Assembly: GCA_012295275.1 (NCBI GenBank)
Contig: CM022669.1
Coordinates: forward strand, 17,503,672-17,567,671
DNA: 64,000 nt
Source: Chrysomallon squamiferum
Taxonomy: Eukaryota; Mollusca; Gastropoda; Neomphalida; Peltospiridae
Direction of reading: 5' to 3'
This document shows positions 1 through 15,661 of this stretch, in pieces (the first letter of the stretch is position 1; every line of letters starts with the position of its first letter). A program made the position numbers and the translations under genes. The notes beneath the pieces were generated by a model, which worked only from the letters and a program-made list of their open reading frames with translations, was not told the origin of the DNA and ran no database searches.

Positions 1-7
1 TACATAG

Positions 8-3621
<3,614 letters not shown>

Positions 3622-5911
3622 GGAGATACTGCATGAAGGTAAATATATTTGGTCTCAGTATATAATGAGAGAGGTCATTTTAGTCTTTAATTTGCTGGAG
3701 TGCTAAGTCAAGACGTTTGCTACAAAGTTTGTTACTCTGAGTTTTCAGATTTTTGCTGCCAACTGAGCAAGTATAAAATGGAAAATGTAGACACTGTATG
3801 GTAATTGTCTAGTGAAAATAACCAGAAAAGAATGTGGGTTTTTTCTCTGTTTTTTTCCTTTTTCTTGATATGGTAATGAAATGACCGTTGGTTTAAATTT
3901 GTTATGTCACATGGCTGGTTTAAGAAACTCAAAATATTGATATTGCAAGAAGTGTTCTTTTATTTGTTTATTCAGTAAAGCTACTTTAAGAAAAAAAGAA
4001 ATAGAAATTAATGAGATCAAACAGATGTGAATTATATGTTAATTGCTTTTGCACTAACATGAACATTATACTGCAGAGAGAAATGTGAGAGGAAGTAATG
4101 TTATAGGAATTGGTGTTTCTTAATGTCTTTTGTTAGATTTACTGTGGTCATGCACTAGTATTAAAAGTAAACAATACATTTTAGAAGATATTAAAATAAA
4201 TTAAAATGACATTTAGATGTATGGAATTGACATATTCAAATCCTGAAAACAGTAGTGCATTATTTTTAATGTATGTGAAAAAGGTTAACATAGAACAGTA
4301 ATATGAAATTTCCTAGCTGCATTTTTCACTGTCATTGATATTCAGTGAAAGTCAGATGATATGATAGGTGTACACTTTCCAAACTGTTTTGAAATATAAG
4401 GAAAAATATTCATTAACATAAAAATTGGATTCTTATGCCTAATCTATTAACTTTTTTTTATTATTATTATTATTTTTTTTTTATGTGGATTTGTAATTGC
4501 CAGTTTTTTTTTAAATGTTTACAGAAGACATTATTATATTTTACATGAAGCTATGATATTATTACACTAATACAAAAGATGTATTTGATAATATATAGAG
4601 AATTAATTCCCCGAAAAGGCTTATATAATATCCAGTTTCCCGACTAGATTAATTCATTTTGTATTTCTGTACAGTTGACTCATTACCAAATTAAGATTTA
4701 TGAAGCAGATTCATTTTGAACAGACAATTTATTTTATGAGTAATTTAGCAGTAGGAGAATTCAAAGACTGTAAATGTGATTAATTGCAGAAAAGAATCAG
4801 TATTTTTATTTCATCTGTATTGCAGCATTCAGAACTTAGTTTCAATTTATTCATCTGAAGCAGGTATTGATTATCAAATGAAGGTTCATGATGTTTTTTT
4901 AATCTTTATTTTTATCTGCATGTATTTAATGACTAGGAAAAAACCCTCTTTTTTGATAAATGTTAATGAATTTCTTGAAATACTGGCAAATTTAATATTT
5001 TAATAATATAGCATGCCTAATTCTATTTCATTTTATCATATATAATCTGTTACAATTTTTTAATCTCAGTGATTCTGATTTTTGGGGTGACTGTTTAATG
5101 GTTCTGTCACTAAGATTTCTGCTTATATTATAAAATTAATAAATAATAATAACTTAATCCATCTACTGAAAATAATCAGTATAAACATCTTTCTAACCTG
5201 TAAATAAGTTTAATATACATTACTACAAAAGAAGAACAACAAACATGATGAAAATAACTAATTCCTTAGAAATACTTAATTTCACACCATGTTAAAATAT
5301 ATTTTAATTTAGAATTAGCTAATTTTCCAAATTTTTCTCATTACTCAAGTGACATCATCAGTAGGTTTAACTTAATTTCTTTATGTCAGTCATTAAATAC
5401 ATAGTGAAGCTTTGTAAAGTGAATGTCTTCTTTTTGTTTAATAGACCACATGTATTAGCACACATTTATTATATAATCTTTGTGAATAGTTTTCATATGT
5501 AAGACGTTAGAGAATATAAATGCATAAAACTAGTTTATAAAGGTTGATATATTATTATGTTTGCCTAATATCTAGCTGTTTTTAGTTACTTGTACAGGTA
5601 CCACTGTCAACTTTGTAAAATTCTAAATAAGTTATATATGTACTGCACTTATTTTATAACATTAAAATATTTAAATCTAAGCAAGTTTTGTCATTGTCAT
5701 TATTGTATTTTGAGTGAGTGTTACAAGATGCTAAAGGAGGTTCTGTTCTTTTTATTATTATTTTCTTAAAATTTAAACTATTTTACTTATTCATTTTTTT
5801 GCTTTAATGATTTTTCCTCATTCACAGTTTACTATAAATATTCATTGCATCAGTTCCATGTAATACAATCTGCTAATTTTTTTATTGTCCACATTTGTAT
5901 AATGACAGTGG

Positions 5912-6205
5912 TTGGGACAAGAAGCACATATTATGAAGCCACATGCAAATTACTGAAGCCTAATCTTACTAATAAATATCACAAACATTTCAATATAGTG
6001 TATAATGACAGTCATTGTAAACAGAATAATGAATATGTCGAAACTTTACAAAAATATTTTTGTATATTCTTGATTTAGTAGTTTCAAGTTTGAATGCAGT
6101 TTTCACACATGTATACAACACAGTGGCACAAGAAGCCCATATTATGAAGCCATTACTGAAGCCTAACCTTACTAATAAATGTCACAAACATTTCAAGATA
6201 GTGAT
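5912..6205 (+). repeat. Direct repeat pair, about 95 bp, 210 bp apart
   Basis: The segment 5912-5999 (ACAAGAAGCACATATTATGA onward) recurs at 6122-6203 with a small internal deletion and scattered substitutions. Each copy carries an AATAAA hexamer. It looks like an old tandem duplication, possibly within the fibrillin 3' UTR. Confidence 0.8.
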
Positions 6206-6698
6206 TAAAAAAAAGAAAAGAAAAGAAAAAAAAGGCTTTTTTTACCCATTATAATCTGTTTTGGTTTAATGTGCTAATTCAATAGCAAAATTCCTAAATA
6301 TTTTCAGTTATGATTGACTCTGTGATTCTGACATTCACACACACGCAACCCTAGCCCTCTTATTCTTATTTGCTTAATATATATTTCTCACTCTACCTGG
6401 ACATGTAGCTTATACAGCTGATTTTTGGTGTGGGTCGATACATGGATAGTAACAATAACAATTCAAACTGTTTGTTTGAACAGAAAGTGCAGTGATTGGT
6501 ATCTTGTCCATTGCCAAGGGTGATGGTCTTGCCCTTTTTGATAACCATATATTAGTCAATTTTATTGGCAAAAGAAGGGGAAATTATTCTTTGACGCAAA
6601 AAGGGAGACACATTTGGTTTCATTTGCTAGGTAGAGGATGATAAATAAAAATATGAATTTTAGTAAATTCATTACAAATACAATCAAATGGATCTAAT

Positions 6699-6702
<4 letters not shown>

Positions 6703-6745
<43 letters not shown>
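6703..6745. repeat. (TG)n microsatellite
   Basis: An uninterrupted TG dinucleotide run in the fibrillin/LicD-1 spacer. Confidence 0.97.
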
Positions 6746-6748
<3 letters not shown>

Positions 6749-7392
6749 ATATTATTCAACGGTCAGAAATTAAAACAGCAGATAAATGAAAATTAAAAAA
6801 ATGAAATGTGTAATAATTTTGGATCGAAAAAAATAAATAAAAAATGCAATCAACATATGAGATAAAATCATTTTTAAAAATCCTACACAATTAAACGAAA
6901 GCAAAATGTGCAGAAAACTACATATATAAAGAATATTTTTCCGAAAGAAAGAAATCTTATTATTTTACATCACATATAGTTTATTCACAAAACATCATTT
7001 AATTACGTTCTACATATGGTTCTTAACCATACTGAGAGAGAAAGAGAAAAATCACTGCCCCGATAGTCTATTTTTCGCATTAGATGCAAAGGCTTATTTT
7101 AATATCCTTCCCCTGTATTCGTCAATGAAAAAGTGACCAGGAAACAGCAAACAAGAAGAACAAATACAAATAAAACAAGAGAACCTAATCTAATTAAAAT
7201 ATCCATCACCGTGAAAGCAATGACAATTTAGAAGCAAAGAAATAAAACTAGCTCGTTAATACTGAAATTCTGGTGTTATTTTAATTCTTTGTCTTGTTAT
7301 AATGACCTGATCTTAATATTCACAGGTTTTTCTGTATCAACAGGTAACTGCGTGACCTAAATTTTAGTCATGTGATATGGTATCTATTGACA

Positions 7393-8346
7393 TTAATAAC
7401 ATTGTTTTGGTAAATAAATTGTTCGAATTGTTGTCATCCCAATTTTCAGAGTCTCACGAATAAATTTTGAATGAGTTGTTCTATGACGGAAGACAAAAGG
7501 GAAAAAATCGTACAACTGACTGCAAGCAACGGAAACAGTCTTTTGTTGTTTGATATTTTTATGCATGTAAGTCACGGTTACGCACTGGTTAACATTATAA
7601 AATGTAGTTACCAGTTTTTCTCTTCTACAAGGTACGGGGGCATATCGGTTTTCAAAAAACCGTAACTGAATCGGATATATGATATCCTTTGTGTACACGA
7701 ACCTTTTTACGCAGCTATGGGAACCGAAAATATGAGTGGAATTTTCCTTGAAGAAAAATATGTCTATGAACGGAAATTTGTAGTTCTTCCGAACTCCTTC
7801 AGGAAGATCATTCATGTAAAACTTCCACGTGCTGTCATAAGCCGAATGTACACGATATCCAGGGACGCTTCCAAAAATCCTTTTAAATTTGTCTAAATCT
7901 GATGTTACAACGACGACATCGATGTCGTCATCCCACGGGGTAATTCCATGATGTCTGTAAGATCCTAAGAGAGATCCGTCCCACAAAAAGCAAGTCAAGT
8001 TAGCTTTGCGACAAGTCTCCATGAATTTATCGTAGGTAAGAAGCAACATCACTTGATCTTTCAGAGAGACTATGGGGAAGAACTCTCTGAGTTCTGTCTC
8101 GTTTATCAAGATTTCTTTGTTTGGAAGATACCAAGCGCCCATTATTCGGTGATCTTTCGTGAACGGAACCGTTTCATAATTTCCTTGTTTATCAACTGTT
8201 AGAGAATCTTTTCTCTGAGAATTGTCGACACTGTGATGGATAACGTTCAGGACATTGCCAAAATTAACGTAATGAAAGTAAATGAATATAACCACGAGTA
8301 GAAATACTAAAGTTCCACCCGTTGTGAAGAAGTTAGCTTTACGCAT
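7393..8346 (-). CDS. LicD-1: LicD/fukutin-type type II membrane transferase
   Basis: One open exon of 317 residues. A hydrophobic anchor spans residues 7-25 after a short basic start, so the protein should be type II with its catalytic part in the Golgi/ER lumen. The LicD signature is at residues 122-143: W-D-G-S-L-L-G-S-Y-R-H-H-G, then P-W-D-D-D-I-D, whose acidic residues would bind metal and nucleotide. F-P-F-I-D-I at 191-196 and D-I-I-Y-P...F-E-N-R-Y...V-P-C-R-R-E-K-L at 221-245 match the family's C-terminal pattern. Sequons occur at N-E-T, N-L-T and N-S-T. It belongs to the subgroup with K-E-I-L-I-N-E-T-E-L shared with LicD-3 and LicD-6. A candidate 5' UTR intron is 8371-8772 (acceptor TTTCAG, donor GTGAGTAT). 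Substrate unknown. Confidence 0.9.
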   Translation of the reverse strand: MRKANFFTTGGTLVFLLVVIFIYFHYVNFGNVLNVIHHSVDNSQRKDSLTVDKQGNYETVPFTKDHRIMGAWYLPNKEILINETELREFFPIVSLKDQVMLLLTYDKFMETCRKANLTCFLWDGSLLGSYRHHGITPWDDDIDVVVVTSDLDKFKRIFGSVPGYRVHSAYDSTWKFYMNDLPEGVRKNYKFPFIDIFFFKENSTHIFGSHSCVKRFVYTKDIIYPIQLRFFENRYAPVPCRREKLVTTFYNVNQCVTVTYMHKNIKQQKTVSVACSQLYDFFPFVFRHRTTHSKFIRETLKIGMTTIRTIYLPKQCY

Positions 8347-10272
8347 TTTTAATATATATTCTATTTCTCACTGAAATAAAATTGAAATATTTGTGAATTT
8401 TGTTGTTAATTTACAAACAAACACATATGCTATCGATGTATATTGTAAATGGAAGCATCCACAGTTCTGTATCCAGCTACATCTTTTAGAAGTCCGATGT
8501 GATGTGTCTAAATAAAACAAAATAAAATAATATAAAACTTTTCCCCCATTCTTTTAACCATTTCAGAGAGACTTTTAACCATTTCACTGTTTAAATGAAA
8601 ATTATTAACAGGTACATTAAAATTGATTTTATAAATGATATTTAGGTTGTTATAATTACAATCAGCAAATTATGCCGCTGATTTTCTTAACGAAATTATT
8701 GATGATATAAATTGTTCTTGATGACTTTGATGATTCACTAAATTATAAACACTCAGACTATTAGATACTCACTCTCCAAGTGAAGCTATGTCCCAGAACT
8801 GTGAACAGCTAATAATTGAAGTTTTGCAAATCTGTTCACGTTACACTTGAAATCTGGTATTAAGAACACGCCAAGTTTCTACACCATCTGTTTCGCGTCT
8901 TTTATTTTGTTTAATTCAGCCCAATTCAAGATACAAGGTTATACATATTCTAATGGTCATGCAACACGTGTGATGCACTTCATCAATACTTAGGAAATTT
9001 TACATCAGCTAGAGATAATCTACTCAACATTAAGCTTCAGTTCTATAGATTTGACATAGATTTGGCACAGAGGTATAATACATCGAAAAGGTATGAATCG
9101 ACAGACAAAGTTTGTAATGAAAATTGAAATACATGTCGGTTTTGGCTTCAAACGCCTACATCGAATAGACGAAAATAAACTGCAATGAACTGTGACGTCT
9201 AATATCTAAAAAAAAATAATCAAAAAAAAAAAAACATAAAAAACTCCGAACAACAACAAAATATTTTGAAACTTTCAAAAAAGTAGATGATTAAAAACGG
9301 ATATTCTTATTCATTGGTCAAATTTTCAAGTTCATATCTCTTGGCGTTTTTACATAAAACTAAAATCAAAATTAGATATCGAAACTCTTTTTATTTGTAA
9401 AATTCAATATTAAATCTATTAAACTTACAAACCTTTAATAAAGTAAAGTATTATGGTGAACTAATTAAAACATGTAATAATAAACAGTAAAATAATAATA
9501 ATAATACAAAAAAATCACAAATAAAAAAAAAAAAAAATACTATTAGTAGGAACCAGTGAAACTTTTTTCTCTCTCTTGTTTTTACAATACGTTTTTCAGT
9601 GAAAACAATAAAAAAAAAAAATAACATACTGCTGTAGTTGCAGAAAAAATATTTTATTTAACAAAAGACGCAGAGCATTTTATTAAAAATACATACTTAT
9701 CCTCCAGGTGACACTATTTTCTGGCGCTTTTGACAACAATTCGTTGAGGTTTTCCAGATACTGAAAAGGTTATGTTTGTTACGAAATATTTTTTTCACAA
9801 TTTACCAAATTTATTTTCTTAACGTGTATTTATTACTACCACACGCTATGCGTAAACTAAGAAGAGAAGAATTTTAAGAAAAGAAGGTACAACGAATATA
9901 TACTAAACGATACTGCGACAATGAAATAGAAAACATTGCTAACACGTTGGCCTATTTATTTTTATAATCAGCATTATTTACTTTTATAGCCCCCTTTTAT
10001 GTACAAAACCTCCCATAACATGACTAATCCATTTGTATTGTTATGTAAAAAAAAAAAAAAAAAAAAAAAAAATGTAAGAAAAAAAAGGAAAGAAAAGAAA
10101 AGAAAAAAGAAAAATACAAAGAGGACTACGAAATCTAACAAAAGTACCCATCACCTTGGACGCGATGGTCGTTTAAAAAGAATAAAATAACAAACTCGCC
10201 AACATAGACGTTTTAATTATAATGACCTGTTCCGAATATTATAGTTCCTACGGTGTTAGTCAGTAGCTTACT
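8347..10272. other. Spacer LicD-1/LicD-2: 5' flank of LicD-1 and 3' flank of LicD-2
   Basis: The left half is the LicD-1 upstream region, including the recurring element at 8853-8870 (TCTGGTATTAAGAACACG). The part from about 9640 on aligns with the 3' flanks of LicD-7 (from 32840) and LicD-8 (from 37560), including a shared GCGCTTTTGACAACAATTCG at 9726. Poly-A runs occur at 9523-9536 and 10047-10072, followed by purine-rich AAAGA sequence. No gene seen. Confidence 0.7.
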
Positions 10273-11226
10273 TTAATAACATTGTTTAGGTAGAGAAATT
10301 GTTCTCAGTGTTGTCTTCCCAATTTTCAGAGTTTCTCGCTTGTATCCTGTACGAGCTTCGTTCTCACGGAACACAAAAGGGAAGAAATCGTACAACTGGC
10401 TGCAATCAACAGAAACACTTTTTTGACCTTTGTTCTCTTTATGCAGATAACCCATGGTTACACACTTCTTTACGTTATAAAACGTAGTTAGTAGTTTTTC
10501 TCTTCTACAAGGTACTGGGGCATATCGGTTTTCAAAAAGACGTAACTGAAGCGGGTATATGATATCCTTTGTATATACAAACTTTTTCACGCATCTATGA
10601 GAACCAAAAATATGAGTGGAATTTTCCTTGAAGAAAAATATATCCATGAATGGAAATTTATAGCTCACCCCTATTCCAGAAGGGAGATCTTTCATGTAAA
10701 ACTTCCAGGTGCTGTCATGTTCCGAATGTACACTATAACCAGGAACACTTCCAAAAATCCTTTTTATTTTGTCCAAATCTGATGTTACGATGACGACATC
10801 GAGGTCGTCATCCCAGGGGATAATTCCATGATGACGGTAAGATCCTAAGATAGATCCGGCCCACAAGAAACAAGTGAGGTTAGCTTTGCGACAAGTCTCC
10901 ATGAATTTGTCAAAAGTCAGAACCATCAGGACCTGGTCCTTTGGTGAGAGTATAGGGAAGAACTCTCTAAGCAAACTATTGTTCATCAAGCGGTCTTTAT
11001 TAGGAAGATACCAAGCGCCCATTATTTGCTGATCTTTCGCAAATGGAATCTTTACATAATTTCCTTGTTCATCAATGGATGGAGAATCTTTTCTCTGAGA
11101 AAGGCTCATATTATGTTGGATAACATTAAAGATATTAACATACTTATAGTGTTGGAAATACAGGTATCCAATTAAATATAATAATGCGAACATTCCACCA
11201 ATTACGAAAAAATTTGCTCTTCCCAT
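10273..11226 (-). CDS. LicD-2: LicD/fukutin-type type II membrane transferase
   Basis: An open exon of 317 residues starting M-G-R-A-N-F-F, with a membrane anchor at about residues 7-25. It keeps R-H-H-G-I-I-P-W-D-D-D-L-D and the terminal T-L-R-T-I-S-L-P-K-Q-C-Y. It differs from LicD-1 in reading W-A-G-S-I-L-G instead of W-D-G-S-L-L-G, a change shared with LicD-4 and LicD-5. Its stem (SPSIDEQGNYVKIPF) resembles LicD-7, and the downstream K-D-R-L-M-N-N block marks the larger subgroup. A candidate 5' UTR intron is 11237-11456 (acceptor ATCAG, donor AAG/GTAACA). No stop or frame break was seen. Confidence 0.9.
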   Translation of the reverse strand: MGRANFFVIGGMFALLYLIGYLYFQHYKYVNIFNVIQHNMSLSQRKDSPSIDEQGNYVKIPFAKDQQIMGAWYLPNKDRLMNNSLLREFFPILSPKDQVLMVLTFDKFMETCRKANLTCFLWAGSILGSYRHHGIIPWDDDLDVVIVTSDLDKIKRIFGSVPGYSVHSEHDSTWKFYMKDLPSGIGVSYKFPFMDIFFFKENSTHIFGSHRCVKKFVYTKDIIYPLQLRLFENRYAPVPCRREKLLTTFYNVKKCVTMGYLHKENKGQKSVSVDCSQLYDFFPFVFRENEARTGYKRETLKIGKTTLRTISLPKQCY

Positions 11227-12649
11227 TTTTATAGTTCTGATACTTTGAAATGAAATAAAACTGACGTTTCCTCGAATTACTGTTTAACGACAGAGAAAGA
11301 GAAACAATTTATTATGTCGAATATGTTTGTCGCGGCTCTATAATGCGATACCTAAATAAACAGAAATAAATACAAATACATCAGTCAGTCAAACAAACAC
11401 ATCTGCATTTTAAAATAACAATAAATTTAAGTAAATTCCGTAAACGTCTGTGTTACCTTAATTATAACTTTTCCGCCACTGTCATAGATACAGTATAGGA
11501 CCGACCCTTCAGCAGTGACTGGATATAGCTTGCATATAACAGCCAATCGTTGCAAGTCAGGTTGTCCTCATTTGTTTAAGAAGGCCAAGTCATTCAAAGT
11601 GTGTATCCACATATATTCAGCTTCACAAACAGATGGTAGAATCAATATATTTTCGTGATTAAAAACAAAAGATAAAATATATTTTTTTTAACCGATTTAG
11701 ATAAGTTCATTCTTATATTGTTTTACAGTTTAAATCACTAGGTGATTGTGATCTTGAGATATTTTAATGTAACATGTGTTTGATTGAACTGATATTATTT
11801 ATAAAATGTCACGTACTAAAGTAAAATCACAGATATACAGTTGTATAAAATTTAGGATTGCACAGAAATGCATATATTTTCGATACCAGTACAGTGCAAA
11901 CGAGAATTTCTTAATTTAAAAAATGTCAAATATTTCTATTATAAAGTGTGTTTATTTATCTCATAGTTCAAGTAAAATATCACTTTCTGTTTTTTTGTAA
12001 ATTTAAATATGTCTTTAGGTTACTGATTTATATGTGCCTGTGATTATCAGTACATTTCTTAATGACGCATACTAGAAAAATGCATTCAAAGAATCATTCA
12101 TACGCGTTTTTTGAATGCTCATGTAATGTATATGCGAATATCAAGTCACAACATGATTATTACTTATTTTTTTTTATAACTCTGAATATATGCTATTGTG
12201 TTGTTTTTTTTAATACACTTTTATTATTATTATTATTATTATTACGTGTGTATTAGTACAGTTACAACAGTGCACGTATACCTTTCAGATCCAATCATTT
12301 TAATTTTGTTTACCTGTTAAAGTCAGTATCGATTATTTGACAAGAAGTGTACGAATCTTGATAGTAGCTGCAAAGTGTACGCTTGAATAAGAGATTAATA
12401 AGAATCGCAGACGAATAATAAAAATTTGATCAAACTTTTCACTGGTCTGTCGTAAGAACGTGTTAGGTCCCTCAGACTCTTTGAATGAATGAATGAATGA
12501 ATGAGGATCTTTGTACCAAAGATTATAAAACGAACGAAATATATAAAGCATGGAAAAAATAATAAATATATTTTGCAGTGGTATTCATGTATCTAGCTGC
12601 TATGCTTTGCTGCATTCTCAAATGACTTATACGTATTTGTTCTGCTTTG

Positions 12650-12727
12650 GAGGTGACTGTCCTAGGAGGTAGTTGTCCAGTGCAGTGACTGTCCGGGGCT
12701 AGTTGTCTCGAGGGTCAGTTCTCCTGA
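12650..12727. repeat. Degenerate 16-bp tandem repeat, about five units
   Basis: Units are GAGGTGACTGTCCTAG, GAGGTAGTTGTCCAGT, GCAGTGACTGTCCGGG, GCTAGTTGTCTCGAGG and a final partial GTCAGTTCTCCTGA. It is GC-richer than the region around it. Confidence 0.7.
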
Positions 12728-13875
12728 TACCGCACGCACTATTTGTTTCAAAATGTAATAATAATTAGAAAATATATAATTGAGGCTAAGATTAAACACT
12801 AGTCATTAACATATTTATCTGTTGAGTTCTAGGAAAGAGGCAGTTTAATATATACACTTCGATAGTTGGTTTACCCGACCTCGTTAATTTCAGAAACAAA
12901 ACCTGGGAAGAGCGCTGCCTGCCATCTATCAGAGACTAACTGTACTACTATCCTTGGGTAATCACGCCAGGAAGTTCAAAACAAAGAAAGCGTATGTTTT
13001 TAACAAGTTTTATTTTTTTATTTATTTTATTATTCCATACTAAAAATACCAAGAGATGACAAGTGTTTTTATTTTCAAAATACTATAGATATTATAATGA
13101 CGTTATCTATTGTAATACAGAGTCTGAGGAAGTGGCTTCCAGCGTAGGTTCTTTTCATAGCATATTAATATTCTCCAGGTGGTATAACAAGGTGTGTATC
13201 TTTAAATAGCTGTTATAATATGTGAGTAGCATAACGTGTTTCTAAATTGTCATTATACCTCCTCTGTGGTTGCTGAAGCTCGGCAATTATTAAATTAGCT
13301 TTTTCTTCACGAAAACAGTTAAGCAAGGACCTAGACTAATAGCTATAACTATTTTGCTATGAAGCACATTTTGCTGAAGCTACCAAAGCCGGTAGTAGCT
13401 GGGGTTCAACGCGACTGTTAAATCAACAAAGCTTCAAATGTAAGTCGGACAAATGGATCTTGAAGTAGACTGAACAACCATTAACTCAAAACCAGACTTC
13501 AGTTGTGCACGTTTTGCATAGTTTCCATGATATGAGTAATGTCAAGGGCTGACCTGGGTTTGGCCTGTTTTTCAAAGTTTTGCTCCCTTTTAACATGCAC
13601 AACAGGGTGGTACATTTTCTAACATTTATTATTATTTATACAATTACCTCTTACACTTAGATAAATGACAATATATTCTAGTGTATCTTTGCATCTTTCT
13701 TCTTAAACAGAAATAGGCCTAAAGGTGCATCAACTAACCCACATAGGAATGTTGATAAACTCACTTGAACCATATTTTTTTTTATCAATTATCTGTTAGT
13801 GTCATACCTCATGAGTAAATTCAGGTTAGACGATCGAAAGAGAACAAATATAATGAAAAATGAAAATTTAACAAC

Positions 13876-13876
<1 letters not shown>

Positions 13877-13936
<60 letters not shown>

Positions 13937-13977
13937 GCAGCAACAACAACAACAACAACAATAATAATAATGAGATA
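13877..13977. repeat. (AAT)n and (AAC)n trinucleotide tract
   Basis: An AAT run (13877-13934) is followed by AGC/AAC units and a second short AAT run. Confidence 0.95.
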
Positions 13978-14703
13978 TAGATAATAGTAAATCAACTCTG
14001 CCTCTACACGAATATGTTGAATAATGAGAGATTTTTAGATTACAAGGATAATACCCTTTCTATTTACATCCGTCTGCAAATGAAATACTGAAAATAAAAT
14101 AAATCAGTATCGATACACTTTTGTGTATGTCACGCTAACGCCTAACGCTAGCATACATTCAGACACACATACGTGACTGTAATAAGGTTTGTGCGTGTAT
14201 AAATGAAAGCAATATAGACTTAATAAAAAAAAAATTGTGTTTTCTAACTGAGGTGTAGACACATTTGTAGACACTCACGTACGCTATTTCAACACTAATT
14301 TTTTCCCACAGACGTTATCGTTAACATTAATACGGTTTACTTGCTGTAGAATTTTTATTTTAAATATTAAAAACAGGAGCATATGTAGATTCAGTTATGA
14401 ATATATTTCAGTATCATTACCAACCAGTTAAAAGTAATTAAAAAAATACAGTTTAGGAAATACAAGACTGCAGTGAAGCATCGACCGTTTAACAACTGCC
14501 ACTGGAACAGATTCTGTTGTAGTCTTCTTGTTTTTACACTACTCTACTTCATACATAAACACTACTAACAACAAATAAGAAATCGCTGTATTTCCAGTTA
14601 TATTATTATTTTTATTATCAGAAATGTTTTTTGTTTTTTTATTATTAAAGTACCTATGTGAAAGTACATTTTCACAGCATTTTGGTAAACAAATACCTCC
14701 AGA

Positions 14704-14706
<3 letters not shown>

Positions 14707-14753
<47 letters not shown>

Positions 14754-14791
14754 ATAATAATAAAAAAAAATGAAGAATTAAATTGAGAGAG

Positions 14792-14870
<79 letters not shown>

Positions 14871-15053
14871 CAAAGAGAGATAAAAATTAATAAAAATTAT
14901 AACAGAAAATAAACTTAAAATAATTTAAAAAATAAATAAAATTAAAACAAATAAATATATATACATAAAAAGAAGAACAAATACAGTCAACAGTTCATAA
15001 CCTAAATAACTGTAAAATAAATAAAATAAAATAAAATAAAATAAATAATTTAA

Positions 15054-15084
<31 letters not shown>

Positions 15085-15283
15085 TAAATAAATAAATAAT
15101 GTAAAAAATAAAATAAAATTAATAATAATAATAATAATAATAAGTAAAACAAAACTTTAAATTAATAAATATATATAAACAAGAACAAATACAATCAAGA
15201 CTCAATAACCTAAATAACTGTAAAAATTAAAAATAAAATAAAATGAATAATGAAATAAAAGAAAATAAATTAAAATTAATAAT

Positions 15284-15326
<43 letters not shown>

Positions 15327-15400
15327 TAAAAAATAAAGTAAAAGAGAAAATAAAATTAATAATAATAATAACATGTAAAAAAAAAAAAAATTTAAAAAAT
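14707..15400. repeat. Poly-A, (AG)n and AATAA-rich low-complexity block
   Basis: Contains a homopolymer of roughly 44 A at about 14707-14750, a long AG tract (about 14785-14868), shorter AG tracts near 15054-15084 and 15290-15322, and AT-rich filler. A short motif around AGAACAAATACA-TCAA recurs inside it near 14973 and 15182, so it has been internally duplicated. It forms the 3' flank of LicD-3. Confidence 0.9.
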
Positions 15401-15661
15401 GAAATAAATTAAAAATAAATAAATAACTATAAATGACAACAAATGATGTCATGAATCCATAATCTAACTTACTGTCCATCACCATTGAAACAACAAATAA
15501 TGAAATTCTTTAATACAAAATTTCGTTCCATGACTTATTATATTAAAACGTTCTGAATATCAGAGTTCTTCAGTTAATAAAACCCGACTATATCATCTCC
15601 TCTTTTTAACACATAATACAGTATAATATTTAGAGACAAATAAACTGCTTATCTTTAAACG

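Larger units (their letters stand above)
3622..7392. other. Fibrillin 3' UTR and AT-rich spacer, no gene seen
   Basis: No credible open reading frame was found. Possible AATAAA polyadenylation signals in the plus direction are at 4195-4200, 5971-5976 and 6174-6179, so the fibrillin 3' UTR may be long. Because gene LicD-1 points left, this stretch is a convergent intergenic region. It also holds a 95-bp direct repeat and a (TG)n tract, listed separately. Confidence 0.7.
11227..15661. other. Long spacer LicD-2/LicD-3
   Basis: From 11227 to about 12030 is the LicD-2 5' flank, which aligns with the LicD-6 5' flank near 32390-32720. Positions 12550-13570 are less AT-rich than their surroundings, do not match other array spacers by eye, and include a 16-bp degenerate repeat, so they may be an insertion. 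From 14575 on is the microsatellite-rich 3' flank of LicD-3. No coding region was recognised. Confidence 0.65.

Noticed and set aside
5845-6254. Two overlapping frames of 77 and 64 residues with similar sequence
   Set aside because: The similarity comes from a direct DNA repeat; the frames contain the AATAAA hexamers and look like UTR.
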